Part shown: positions 21,955-28,414 of the stretch, piece by piece | Position numbering within the stretch: position 1 is the stretch's first letter | Layout of the letters: each line of letters starts with the position of its first letter | DNA from: Candidatus Bipolaricaulota bacterium | GTDB lineage: Bacteria; Bipolaricaulota; Bipolaricaulia; RBG-16-55-9 | Length of the DNA stretch: 29,168 nucleotides | NCBI GenBank assembly: GCA_027021605.1 | Contig: JALUUA010000254.1 | Coordinates: 1 to 29,168 of the forward strand | Direction of reading: 5' to 3' | The notes under the pieces: generated by a model | Databases searched by the model: none | Told to the model about the DNA's origin: nothing | What the model saw: the letters and a program-made list of their open reading frames with translations, nothing else | Program-made: the position numbers and the translations under genes

Positions 21955-22818
21955 CTAGAGTTGGGATAGCCCGGAGAGGGCCCGCTGGAGCAGGACGAGG
22001 CCCATAAACTGCGGGATGGCCCGCGCCCGCTCCCAGCGGTGCGGCTCCCGCAGGGCCCGCCAGAGCCACTCCAACCCGAGTCGCTGCCAGCTCTCCGGGG
22101 CCCGCCGGGCGCGGCCGGACCAGACGTCGAAGCTGCCGCCCACCCCGATCATCACGGGCACCTTCAGGGCTTCGCGGTGGCGGAGCATCCACAGCTCCTG
22201 CTTGGGGACCCCGAGCCCCACCAGCAGCACGTCGGGGCGCAGCGCGTTGATCCCCGCGACGAGGGCGGGCTCCTCGGGCTCGGAGAAGTAGCCGTGATGG
22301 GTCCCCACCACCCGCAGGCCGGGGTAGCGCTCTCGGAGCCTTCGGGCGGCCTCCCGGGCGACCCCGGGCCGCGCCCCCAGGAAGAAGAAGCGGTAGCCCC
22401 GCCGGGCCCCACGGGCGAGAAGCCCCTCCGCGAGGTCGATCCCCGAGACCCGCTCCGCGAGGGGAGCATCCAGGCCCAGGGAGCGCGCCCCCCACACGAT
22501 CCCCGCCCCGTCGGGCGTCACCAGATCGGCCTGCTGATAAGCCCCGCGCAGGAGGGGGTCGCGCCGGGCGCGCATGAGCGCCGGGGTGTCCGGGGTCATC
22601 ACCGTGCGGGACCGTTTCGGGTGGGGATCGCCCACCCAGCCGTCGATGCGGGCCAAGGCCCCCTCGAGCGATACCCGATCGAACGGGACGCCGAAGAGCA
22701 CCACACGCCCCGCGCCCTCGCGTCCCCGTAGGGAGTTGCTACTGAGGGCCGACTCCCCCGAGAGGGCGAAAAACTTCCTCTCACCCTGATCGAACCGCAG
22801 CTCCGTGCAGGAGGACAT
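21955..22818 (-). CDS. WecG/TagA/CpsF-family glycosyltransferase
   Basis: A 287-residue cytoplasmic or membrane-associated enzyme of the family that transfers N-acetylmannosamine or its uronate to lipid-linked sugars in surface polymer synthesis. Family motifs: VLFGVPFDRVSLEGALARID (39-58), TPDTPALMRARRD (75-87), QADLVTPDGAGIVW (96-109, with the conserved Asp), FFFLGARPGVAREAA (145-158), RPDVLLVGLGVPKQELWM (194-211) and GVGGSFDVWSGRARRAP (225-241). The last is the strongest signature. The start at ATG 22818 has AGAAAGG 6 nt upstream. The frame is open another 65 codons, but they overlap the control region of the divergent polymerase gene. The first 35 residues have no family similarity. It converges on the NHL-protease gene with a 35-bp gap. 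Confidence 0.92.
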   Translation of the reverse strand: MSSCTELRFDQGERKFFALSGESALSSNSLRGREGAGRVVLFGVPFDRVSLEGALARIDGWVGDPHPKRSRTVMTPDTPALMRARRDPLLRGAYQQADLVTPDGAGIVWGARSLGLDAPLAERVSGIDLAEGLLARGARRGYRFFFLGARPGVAREAARRLRERYPGLRVVGTHHGYFSEPEEPALVAGINALRPDVLLVGLGVPKQELWMLRHREALKVPVMIGVGGSFDVWSGRARRAPESWQRLGLEWLWRALREPHRWERARAIPQFMGLVLLQRALSGLSQL

Positions 22819-22830
22819 CGTAGCCTTTCT

Positions 22831-22836
22831 AGCATA
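22831..22836 (-). promoter_or_regulatory. Possible -10 element of the glycosyltransferase gene
   Basis: TATGCT on the minus strand lies 12 nt before ATG 22818, with a weak TTTTCG at the -35 position (22859-22854). The leader would be about 6 nt. Confidence 0.3.
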
Positions 22837-22937
22837 GCGGAACCCGGGCGCGGCGAAAAGCCCGCCCGTCCGGGGGAGAGGAGACGCCCGTCTCGCCCGC
22901 GGCCGGCTTTGAGTTCGAGAAACCCCTCCTGAGGGCG

Positions 22938-22943
22938 TACAAT
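22938..22943 (+). promoter_or_regulatory. -10 element of the polymerase IV gene
   Basis: TACAAT ends 13 nt before the GTG at 22957. The best -35 is TTCGAG (22914-22919) at 18 bp, weak. I see no LexA-like palindrome (neither the CTG-N10-CAG nor the GAAC-N4-GTTC type) around it, so SOS control is not evident. Confidence 0.4.
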
Positions 22944-22956
22944 TCGGGGTGGGATC

Positions 22957-24078
22957 GTGGGCAAGGGGAACGAGCGCCGAAGCCAACGCCAACGAGAGCG
23001 GAAGATCCTCCACGTGGACATGGACGCGTTCTACGCGTCCGTGGAGCAGCGGGACCGGCCCGAGCTACGCGGGAAGCCCGTGATCGTGGGCGGACGGCCC
23101 GAGGAGCGCGGGGTGGTCGCGGCCGCCTCGTACGAGGCCCGCAAATACGGGATCCGCAGCGCCATGCCCACGGCCCGGGCGCTGCGCTTGTGTCCGCACG
23201 CCGTGTTGCTCCGGCCGCGCATGGGGCACTACCGCCGGATCTCCCAGCGCATCCGCGAGATCTTCCTGTCGTACACGCCGTGGGTGGAGCCCCTCTCCCT
23301 GGACGAGGCTTTTTTGGACGTCACGGGCAGCGAGCGGCTCTTCGGGCCCGCGGAACGCATCGGGCGGGAGATCAAGCGTCGCATCTTCCAAGAGCTGGGG
23401 TTGACGTGCTCGGTGGGCCTGGCGCCCAATAAGTTCCTGGCCAAGCTCGCCTCGGACCATCAGAAGCCCGACGGGTTCACCGTGATCCGCCCGGAGGAGG
23501 TCGAAGGGTTCTTAAGGGACCTCCCGGTCGAGAAGCTCTGGGGCGTGGGCCCGGCCACGGCCCGAAAGCTCCGCGCGCTGGGGCTCCGGACCGTGGGGGA
23601 CCTCCGTCGTCTGTCCAAGGAGGAGCTGATCGGGCGCTTCGGCAAGTGGGGTCTCCGGCTGTGGGAGCGGGCCCGGGGGGTGGACGAGCGGCCCGTGGTC
23701 CCGGAGCGGGAGCCCAAATCCCTCAGCCGGGAGACGACCTTCCCCCAGGACGTCCACGACGACCGCGAACTCGATCAAGTGCTCCTACAGCTGACTCACG
23801 AGGTCGTCGAGGACCTGAAGGGGGAGGGGCGCCGGGCGCGGACCGTGCAGATCAAGGTGCGATTTGCCGACTTCACCACGATCACCCGCCAATGCACCCT
23901 CGCGGAGCCCACGGACTCCCCCGAGGTCTTCCTGGGGGCGGCCCGCAAGCTCCTCCGCGAGCGGGTCGAGCGGGGGGGCAGGGGCGTGCGACTTCTGGGC
24001 GTGGGGGCCCGGAACCTCGTCGACCCGGAAACCGAGGCCAAACAGCTTTCCTTGTTCTCCCTCCCGGGCTTGCCTTAA
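22957..24078 (+). CDS. dinB: DNA polymerase IV (Y family)
   Basis: A 373-residue translesion DNA polymerase. Catalytic acidic residues are in ILHVDMDAFYASVE (D21, D23) and SLDEAFLDV (D116, E117). VVAAASYEARKYGIRSAMP and GLAPNKFLAKLASD are typical palm/finger segments. Residues about 180-225 hold the helix-hairpin-helix thumb (LWGVGPATARKLRALGLRTVGDL), and 245-350 the little finger (KSLSRETTFPQDV). The C-terminus carries QLSLF, the classic sliding-clamp binding pentapeptide. The GTG start gives an N-terminus extended by about 15 basic residues before the conserved ILHVDMD. No other start fits. Transcription would begin only about 7 nt upstream of GTG. Role: lesion bypass and mutagenesis in the cytoplasm. 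Confidence 0.96.
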   Translation: MGKGNERRSQRQRERKILHVDMDAFYASVEQRDRPELRGKPVIVGGRPEERGVVAAASYEARKYGIRSAMPTARALRLCPHAVLLRPRMGHYRRISQRIREIFLSYTPWVEPLSLDEAFLDVTGSERLFGPAERIGREIKRRIFQELGLTCSVGLAPNKFLAKLASDHQKPDGFTVIRPEEVEGFLRDLPVEKLWGVGPATARKLRALGLRTVGDLRRLSKEELIGRFGKWGLRLWERARGVDERPVVPEREPKSLSRETTFPQDVHDDRELDQVLLQLTHEVVEDLKGEGRRARTVQIKVRFADFTTITRQCTLAEPTDSPEVFLGAARKLLRERVERGGRGVRLLGVGARNLVDPETEAKQLSLFSLPGLP

Positions 24079-24156
24079 GGCTCCGAAGGGCTTCCGATCA
24101 TGAAGCCCCCGTGGCGCAAGCGCGCCGCGCGGGCCCGGGACCGGCCCCGCAAGGGC

Positions 24157-24185
24157 TTGACGAATTCCCGGAGGAGCGCTACCAT
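24157..24185 (+). promoter_or_regulatory. Promoter of the tRNA-Arg gene
   Basis: TTGACG (24157-24162), 17 bp, TACCAT (24180-24185). Expected start near 24192, six nucleotides before the tRNA 5' end at 24198. Confidence 0.6.
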
Positions 24186-24197
24186 GACGACGCCCGT

Positions 24198-24274
24198 GCG
24201 CCCGTAGCTCAGCTGGACAGAGCAGCGGATTCCTAATCCGCAGGTCGGAGGTTCGAGTCCTCCCGGGCGTACCA
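24198..24274 (+). tRNA. tRNA-Arg (anticodon CCT)
   Basis: A 77-nt cloverleaf. Acceptor stem GCGCCCG pairs with CGGGCGT (one G-T at the end), D arm GCTC/GAGC, anticodon stem GCGGA/TCCGC with loop TTCCTAA, variable loop AGGTC, and T arm GGAGG/CCTCC with TTCGAGT. The discriminator A and CCA are encoded. Anticodon CCT reads AGG. The start codon of the MFS gene lies four bases after the CCA. Confidence 0.97.
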
Positions 24275-24278
24275 CCCG

Positions 24279-25565
24279 ATGAGACTCTCTTGGGCCTTCA
24301 ACCTTATCACGTTTACCTCCGGGTTTACGTTCTTTTCGTTTATCTTCTTGGTGCCCCTCTACGCTCGGGAGGAGCTGGGGCTATCGCTTACGGCCACCGG
24401 GTTCGTGGTGGCCGCCTCCTCCATCGCGGTCATCCTCTTTAGCCCCCTGTGGGGGGCTCTTACGGACCGCTTCGGGCAAAAGCGCTTCGTATTGGCCGTG
24501 GGCTACGCGCTTTTCGCGATCGTGAGCGCGCTTCACGTGTTGGCTCAATCCCTCCCGACGCTCGTCGTTTTACGATTCCTCCAGGGAGCGGCGTTCGCGA
24601 CGAACCCGCTTCTTACGGCCCTGTTCGCGGATCTCTTCGGGAAGGACGCCGCCCGCCGCTTCGGGGGCTTTAGCGCCGCCAACGCCCTGGGCTGGGGCTT
24701 GGGGAGCCTGATCGCGGGGGTGCTGGCCGACTGGGTCGGCATCCGCGGGGTCTTCCCCCTGGTGGCCGGGCTGCCCCTGCTCAGCACCGCACTTCTCCTC
24801 TTCGTGGTGCGGGAGCCCGCAACCCCCGCCTCCGGCTCTGAGCCCCGAGCGCAAGCCCGGACGGGAGGGACGTCCGCCGAGGCCAAGCGGGGACGGGGTG
24901 CGCTCCCCCAGGTCCCCCGCAAGCTCTTTTATCTGTACGCGACGATCTTCGCCCGCCACAGCGCCGCCGTGGCGCTCTGGTCCATGTTTCCCATCTATCT
25001 TCGGGACTTCGTGGAGAGCCGCGGGGCCATCGGGGCCGTAAACGGGATCAACATGATCGTCCAGCCCCTCTTCATGCTCGCGCTGGGCCGCTGGGCCGAG
25101 GGGAAACGCAAACACTTCCTGCTGCAGATGGTCCTCTGGGGGATCTTAGGCACCATCGTGACGTTTGGGGTGTACGCCACCGCCCAGGGCATCGTGCAAA
25201 TCCTCGTGGGGCAGATCATGATCGCGCTCGCCTGGTCGGCCATCTTCATCGGGCTCAACCTCTACATCATGGAGGCGGCCCCGCCGGGGACGCGGGGACG
25301 GGCTTTTGGGTATTTGCAATCGTCCCTCACGGGCGCGGCGGCGCTGGGGCCGTTGCTGGGCGGGACCCTGGCGGACGCTCTGGGGATTCGGGGGATGATC
25401 TGGGTCGTGGCGGCCCTGATGGCCACCAGCCTCCCCTTCTTGCTCAAACTCATGGCCCTCGACCGGCGGGGGTCCCCAGAGACCGTCCCCCAAGCCCAAG
25501 AACCCGTGGCGGCGATGAAGCCGAAAGAGCCCGCGGGCTGCGGCTGTCCGGGGTCCGGGGAGTGA
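24279..25565 (+). CDS. Major facilitator superfamily transporter
   Basis: A 428-residue inner-membrane transporter with twelve hydrophobic segments in two halves. Motif A after TM2 is GALTDRFGQKRFVLAVGYA (about 59-77). A central cytoplasmic loop near 185-205 is charged (GSEPRAQARTGGTSAEAKRG). Residues after 400 are a soluble tail ending CGCPGSGE. The direction and substrate cannot be told; the family includes multidrug and sugar exporters. ATG 24279 lies four bases after the tRNA CCA and has no Shine-Dalgarno of its own, so the mRNA probably depends on tRNA processing. The next gene overlaps its stop (GTGA) or begins 5 bp after it. Confidence 0.9.
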   Translation: MRLSWAFNLITFTSGFTFFSFIFLVPLYAREELGLSLTATGFVVAASSIAVILFSPLWGALTDRFGQKRFVLAVGYALFAIVSALHVLAQSLPTLVVLRFLQGAAFATNPLLTALFADLFGKDAARRFGGFSAANALGWGLGSLIAGVLADWVGIRGVFPLVAGLPLLSTALLLFVVREPATPASGSEPRAQARTGGTSAEAKRGRGALPQVPRKLFYLYATIFARHSAAVALWSMFPIYLRDFVESRGAIGAVNGINMIVQPLFMLALGRWAEGKRKHFLLQMVLWGILGTIVTFGVYATAQGIVQILVGQIMIALAWSAIFIGLNLYIMEAAPPGTRGRAFGYLQSSLTGAAALGPLLGGTLADALGIRGMIWVVAALMATSLPFLLKLMALDRRGSPETVPQAQEPVAAMKPKEPAGCGCPGSGE

Positions 25566-25570
25566 ACGCG

Positions 25571-26353
25571 ATGGACGAGCGTGCGCTCTTGGAGAACTGC
25601 CGAAGGCTCTTTGAGGAGCAGGGTCGGCTCGTCCGCCTGGACCCGAAGCGTTTTGAGCGGGTCGTCTTCGTGGGCGACACCCACGGCGATCTGGAAGCCT
25701 CCGAGCGGGTGCTCGAGCGCTTCCTTCGGCCCAAGACGGCCGTGGTGTTTCTGGGCGACTACGTGGACCGCGGGCCCCACTCCCGTGAGAACCTTCAGTT
25801 ACTCTTGCGAACGAAGCTGGAGCACCCCGATCGCCTCTACCTGCTGCAGGGCAACCACGAGGGCTTCCACGCGATGGCGTTCTACCCCGCGGACTTCTGG
25901 GAGGGGCTCCGCGATCCCGAGGAGAAGGCCCTCTACGCCGGGACGCTCATTCAAATGCCCTACGCCGCGGCGCTCCCCAACGGGGTGCTGGGGGTCCACG
26001 GAGCGCTCCCCGACGTCGAGCACCTCGAAGACGTGGAAAGCCTAGAGCCCGGCAGCGAGGGGTGGCGGGCGCTCGTCTGGGGGGACTTTCAGGACGTCGA
26101 GGGCGGGTTTCTGGGGGAGTGGGGCGGGCGGCTCCGGTTCGGGCGCGCCCACTTCGATCGGCAGATGGAGCGCTTCGGGATGCGGGTATTAATCCGCTCC
26201 CACCAGCCGGACGCGCCGATGTATTTGTACGACGATCGGTGCCTGACGATCTTCACCTCCCACGCCTACGGACCCCGGGAGCGCACCGTAGCCACCGTCC
26301 CCCTCGATCGAGAGATCCAGACGGCGCGGGATTTGGAGCTGCAGAACCTTTAG
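25571..26353 (+). CDS. PPP-family metallophosphatase (serine/threonine phosphatase type)
   Basis: A 260-residue cytoplasmic enzyme. Metal-binding motifs in order: VVFVGDTHGD (D36, H38), FLGDYVDRGPH (D63), LLQGNHEGF (N95, H96), a later VHGALPDVEH (His), and RSHQPDAPMYLYDDRCLTIF near the C-terminus (H). This is the full set for a two-metal PPP phosphatase, probably acting on phosphoproteins or diadenosine tetraphosphate-like nucleotides. GTG 25562 overlapping the MFS stop would add three residues. No signal peptide. It follows the MFS gene so closely that they must be co-transcribed, though no functional link is known. Confidence 0.9.
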   Translation: MDERALLENCRRLFEEQGRLVRLDPKRFERVVFVGDTHGDLEASERVLERFLRPKTAVVFLGDYVDRGPHSRENLQLLLRTKLEHPDRLYLLQGNHEGFHAMAFYPADFWEGLRDPEEKALYAGTLIQMPYAAALPNGVLGVHGALPDVEHLEDVESLEPGSEGWRALVWGDFQDVEGGFLGEWGGRLRFGRAHFDRQMERFGMRVLIRSHQPDAPMYLYDDRCLTIFTSHAYGPRERTVATVPLDREIQTARDLELQNL

Positions 26354-26362
26354 GCTAGGGCG

Positions 26363-26391
26363 TTGTCCCTTGCTCTGCAAAGTTATACACT
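26363..26391 (+). promoter_or_regulatory. Possible promoter of the DUF5678-like gene
   Basis: TTGTCC (26363-26368), 17 bp, TACACT (26386-26391) in the 52-bp gap after the phosphatase gene. It gives a leader of about 8 nt with GAGAG before ATG 26406. Confidence 0.4.
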
Positions 26392-26405
26392 ACACCTGAG
26401 AGATC

Positions 26406-26633
26406 ATGTCCCGGCGGAGAGCGAGGTTCAGCGAGGAGTTTCAGCTCCTTCAAGAGCGGGGGATCGAGCTGGCACAAGCCTATGCCGGACGATATGTTGC
26501 CCTTGTGGGCGGCGAGATCGCGGGCGTCGGGAGCACGGCGGAGGAAGCCTATCGAGAGGCCCGCAAGAAGCGCCCAGATCGCGAGCCCGTGATCAAGTAT
26601 TTCCCCCCGGCGGACCCTGCTCTAGTGCTGTAA
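26406..26633 (+). CDS. Small DUF5678-like protein
   Basis: 75 residues. The core YAGRYVALVGGEIAGVGSTAEEAYREARK followed by PVIKYFP matches what I remember of DUF5678: a short strand-helix unit with GxYVA and a VxxGxxxxEA turn. Its function is unknown. The N-terminal 25 residues are a charged helix. The stop TAA touches the ATG of the next gene with no gap, so they are translated together. Small proteins of this type are, to my memory, often encoded beside predicted retroviral-type aspartyl proteases. Start at ATG 26406 has GAGAG nearby. Confidence 0.68.
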   Translation: MSRRRARFSEEFQLLQERGIELAQAYAGRYVALVGGEIAGVGSTAEEAYREARKKRPDREPVIKYFPPADPALVL

Positions 26634-27041
26634 ATGGCCTACACCCGCTGCTTTCCCTACACACCGGAATTCGTGACGGGCTTGGGCGCGGTGGATCGCC
26701 CGATCCTTCCCGAGCTGGTGCTCATCGGACCCACGGGCCGGAGGATGCGCACGCAACCCTACGTTGACATGGGGGCGGACTTCAGCGTCTTCCCCGGTGG
26801 AATCGCCCGACTGCTCGAGGCTCCTTGGGAGAGCGGACGGGAGCTTCCCATCAGCGGGCTCTACGGGGGCGGGGTGGGGCGCTTGCTCCCCGTACGGGCC
26901 GTTCTCTTGGAAAAGGAGTTTGACCTTCCCGCCCTCTTCGTCCCCGAGGAGCGCGTCCCCCTCGTGCTGGGCAGGGCCGGGGTGCTCCGACACTTTCGCG
27001 TGGAGTACCGCAGCGATCGGTTCTGCATCCGGAGGCTCTGA
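26634..27041 (+). CDS. Retropepsin-like aspartyl protease domain protein
   Basis: A 135-residue single-domain protein. YVDMGADFSVFPGGIARLL (about 42-60) matches the retropepsin active-site motif D-T/S-G-A-D with Met in place of Thr/Ser. A second conserved feature, LVLGRAGVLRHFRV (about 105-118), matches the family ending (LGR.G.L..F.V). Such proteins act as homodimers, each giving one Asp. The DMGA variation might weaken activity or mark a non-proteolytic relative. It is directly joined to the small upstream gene. Its stop codon abuts the stop of prfA on the opposite strand (27041 and 27042), leaving no space between convergent genes. Confidence 0.75.
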   Translation: MAYTRCFPYTPEFVTGLGAVDRPILPELVLIGPTGRRMRTQPYVDMGADFSVFPGGIARLLEAPWESGRELPISGLYGGGVGRLLPVRAVLLEKEFDLPALFVPEERVPLVLGRAGVLRHFRVEYRSDRFCIRRL

Positions 27042-28130
27042 CTACGCCTGTCCCACCAGCTCCGCCAGCTGCTCCTGGGCGTACGCCTCCTGCAGGGGTT
27101 CGATGAGCAGATCGAGGTTCCCCTCCAGAACGTCCTCCAGGCGGTAGATCGTAAGGTCAATCCGGTGGTCCGTGACGCGGTTCTGGGGGAAGTTATAGGT
27201 GCGGATCTTCTCCGAGCGCGCGGCGCTCCCGATCTGGATGCGCCGCTGCTGGACCCGCTCCTGCTCCACCTTCGACTGGAGCATGTCCTGAAGTTTTGCT
27301 CTCAGCAGGCGCATCGCCCGCTCGCGGTTCTTGTGCTGGGAGCGCTCCTCCTGACACGCTACGACAATGCCCGTGGGCTTGTGTTTAATTCTCACGGCGG
27401 AGTTCACCTTGTTGACGTTCTGCCCGCCGGGGCCGCTGGCCCGAAACGTTTCGATCTCGATGTCCTCCTCGCGGATGTCCACCTCCACCTCCTCCACCTC
27501 GGGGAGGACGGCCACCGTGGCCGTGGAGGTGTGAATCCGCCCGGAAGCCTCCGTCTCGGGCACGCGCTGCACCCGATGGACGCCGCTCTCGAACTTAAAG
27601 AGCCCGTGCGCCCCCCGACCTAGCACCGCGAAGGCCACCGTCTTAAAGCCCCCTAGGGGCGTGGGGTGGGCGTCCAGGAGCTCTACCTTGAAGCCCTTGC
27701 GCTCCGCGTACTTGTTGTACATCCGAAAGAGATCGGCGGCGAAGAGCGCGCTCTCCTCGCCCCCCGCGCCCGCGCGGATCTCCACGATCGCGTTCCGCGC
27801 GTCCCGGGGATCGTCGGGCAGCAGGGAGCGCAGGAGCTTCTTGCTGAGCTGCTCGGCGCGCTCCCGGGCTTGGGCCAGCTCGTCCTTGATGAGCGCCCGC
27901 ATCTCCTCGTCGTCTTCCTCTTGTAAAAGGGCCTCCGACTCGGCGATCTCCTGCTCCAGGCACTGCAGCGCTTCGTAATCCTCCGCGAGCCCCTTCAGGC
28001 GGGCGTAGCGCTGGGAGAGCTCAACATAGCGGGGGCTGCTCACCGTCTCGGGACGGGCCAGCTCCGCCTCCAGCTCGTGGGCCTGCTTTACCAGCTCCTC
28101 GATCCGGGTGCGCACGGCTGCCGAAAGCAT
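27042..28130 (-). CDS. prfA: Peptide chain release factor 1
   Basis: A 362-residue RF1 that ends translation at UAA and UAG. It has the GGQ motif (235-237 in GPGGQNVNKVNSAVRIKH) that triggers peptidyl-tRNA hydrolysis and the RF1 type P-x-T codon-reading motif (PET 191-193 in RVPETEASGRIHTS; RF2 would have SPF). The N-terminal helical domain is about 1-105. The length is normal. Its own stop is TAG. ATG 28130 lies 9 nt after a TTAAAT -10 box, so the mRNA should be leaderless. No prmC partner is seen next to it within the window. Confidence 0.97.
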   Translation of the reverse strand: MLSAAVRTRIEELVKQAHELEAELARPETVSSPRYVELSQRYARLKGLAEDYEALQCLEQEIAESEALLQEEDDEEMRALIKDELAQARERAEQLSKKLLRSLLPDDPRDARNAIVEIRAGAGGEESALFAADLFRMYNKYAERKGFKVELLDAHPTPLGGFKTVAFAVLGRGAHGLFKFESGVHRVQRVPETEASGRIHTSTATVAVLPEVEEVEVDIREEDIEIETFRASGPGGQNVNKVNSAVRIKHKPTGIVVACQEERSQHKNRERAMRLLRAKLQDMLQSKVEQERVQQRRIQIGSAARSEKIRTYNFPQNRVTDHRIDLTIYRLEDVLEGNLDLLIEPLQEAYAQEQLAELVGQA

Positions 28131-28139
28131 AGCGCCCCC

Positions 28140-28168
28140 ATTTAATCGAGGGAATGCGCCAATTGCAA
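28140..28168 (-). promoter_or_regulatory. Leaderless promoter of prfA
   Basis: TTGCAA (28168-28163), 17 bp, TTAAAT (28145-28140) on the minus strand. The start would fall near 28133, 2-3 nt before ATG 28130. The TTGCAA hexamer is its own reverse complement and also serves the plus-strand promoter. Confidence 0.5.
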
Positions 28169-28192
28169 GCGCTCTTTGCCCGCTTCTATAAT
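28163..28192 (+). promoter_or_regulatory. Leaderless promoter of the ribbon-helix-helix gene
   Basis: TTGCAA (28163-28168), 18 bp, perfect TATAAT (28187-28192). Initiation near 28199 is 2-3 nt before ATG 28202. No Shine-Dalgarno could fit. Confidence 0.65.
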
Positions 28193-28201
28193 GCAGCGAC
28201 C

Positions 28202-28414
28202 ATGCGGATGCGCCGGGTGAACTGGACGATCACCGAGCGGCAACACCGGGAGCTCAAGCGCCTCTCCCGCGAGACGGGGCTCCCCATCTCGGAGCTGGTC
28301 CGTCGGGCGCTCGATAAATACCTGGGCCTCGTGGGCGAGGAATCCCCCCTTCGGGACCCCTCCTTCGAGCCGGACGCCCAGGACGAGGAGGCCCGCGTTC
28401 CCACCCGGTCATGA
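28202..28414 (+). CDS. Ribbon-helix-helix (CopG/Arc-like) DNA-binding protein
   Basis: 70 residues. VNWTITERQHRELKRLSRETGLPISELVRRALDKYL is the standard strand-helix-turn-helix of this family: the strand RRVNWTIT would bind in the major groove as a dimer, and GLPISELVRRAL is the second helix. The tail is acidic and loose. The frame is open from 28154, but that part covers the promoter, so ATG 28202 (or 28208) is the start. Its stop overlaps the ATG of the nicotinate phosphoribosyltransferase gene in ATGA, so the pair is coupled. It may be an autoregulator of this operon and of prfA from the shared control region, or one half of a lost toxin-antitoxin pair; neither is shown. Confidence 0.85.
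   Translation: MRMRRVNWTITERQHRELKRLSRETGLPISELVRRALDKYLGLVGEESPLRDPSFEPDAQDEEARVPTRS

Noticed and set aside
22900..22957. SOS (LexA) box before the polymerase IV gene
   Set aside because: I found neither the CTG-N10-CAG nor the GAAC-N4-GTTC pattern between the divergent genes.
24102..24208. Basic frame of about 35 codons between polymerase IV and the tRNA
   Set aside because: It runs through the tRNA promoter into the tRNA itself and has no ribosome site.
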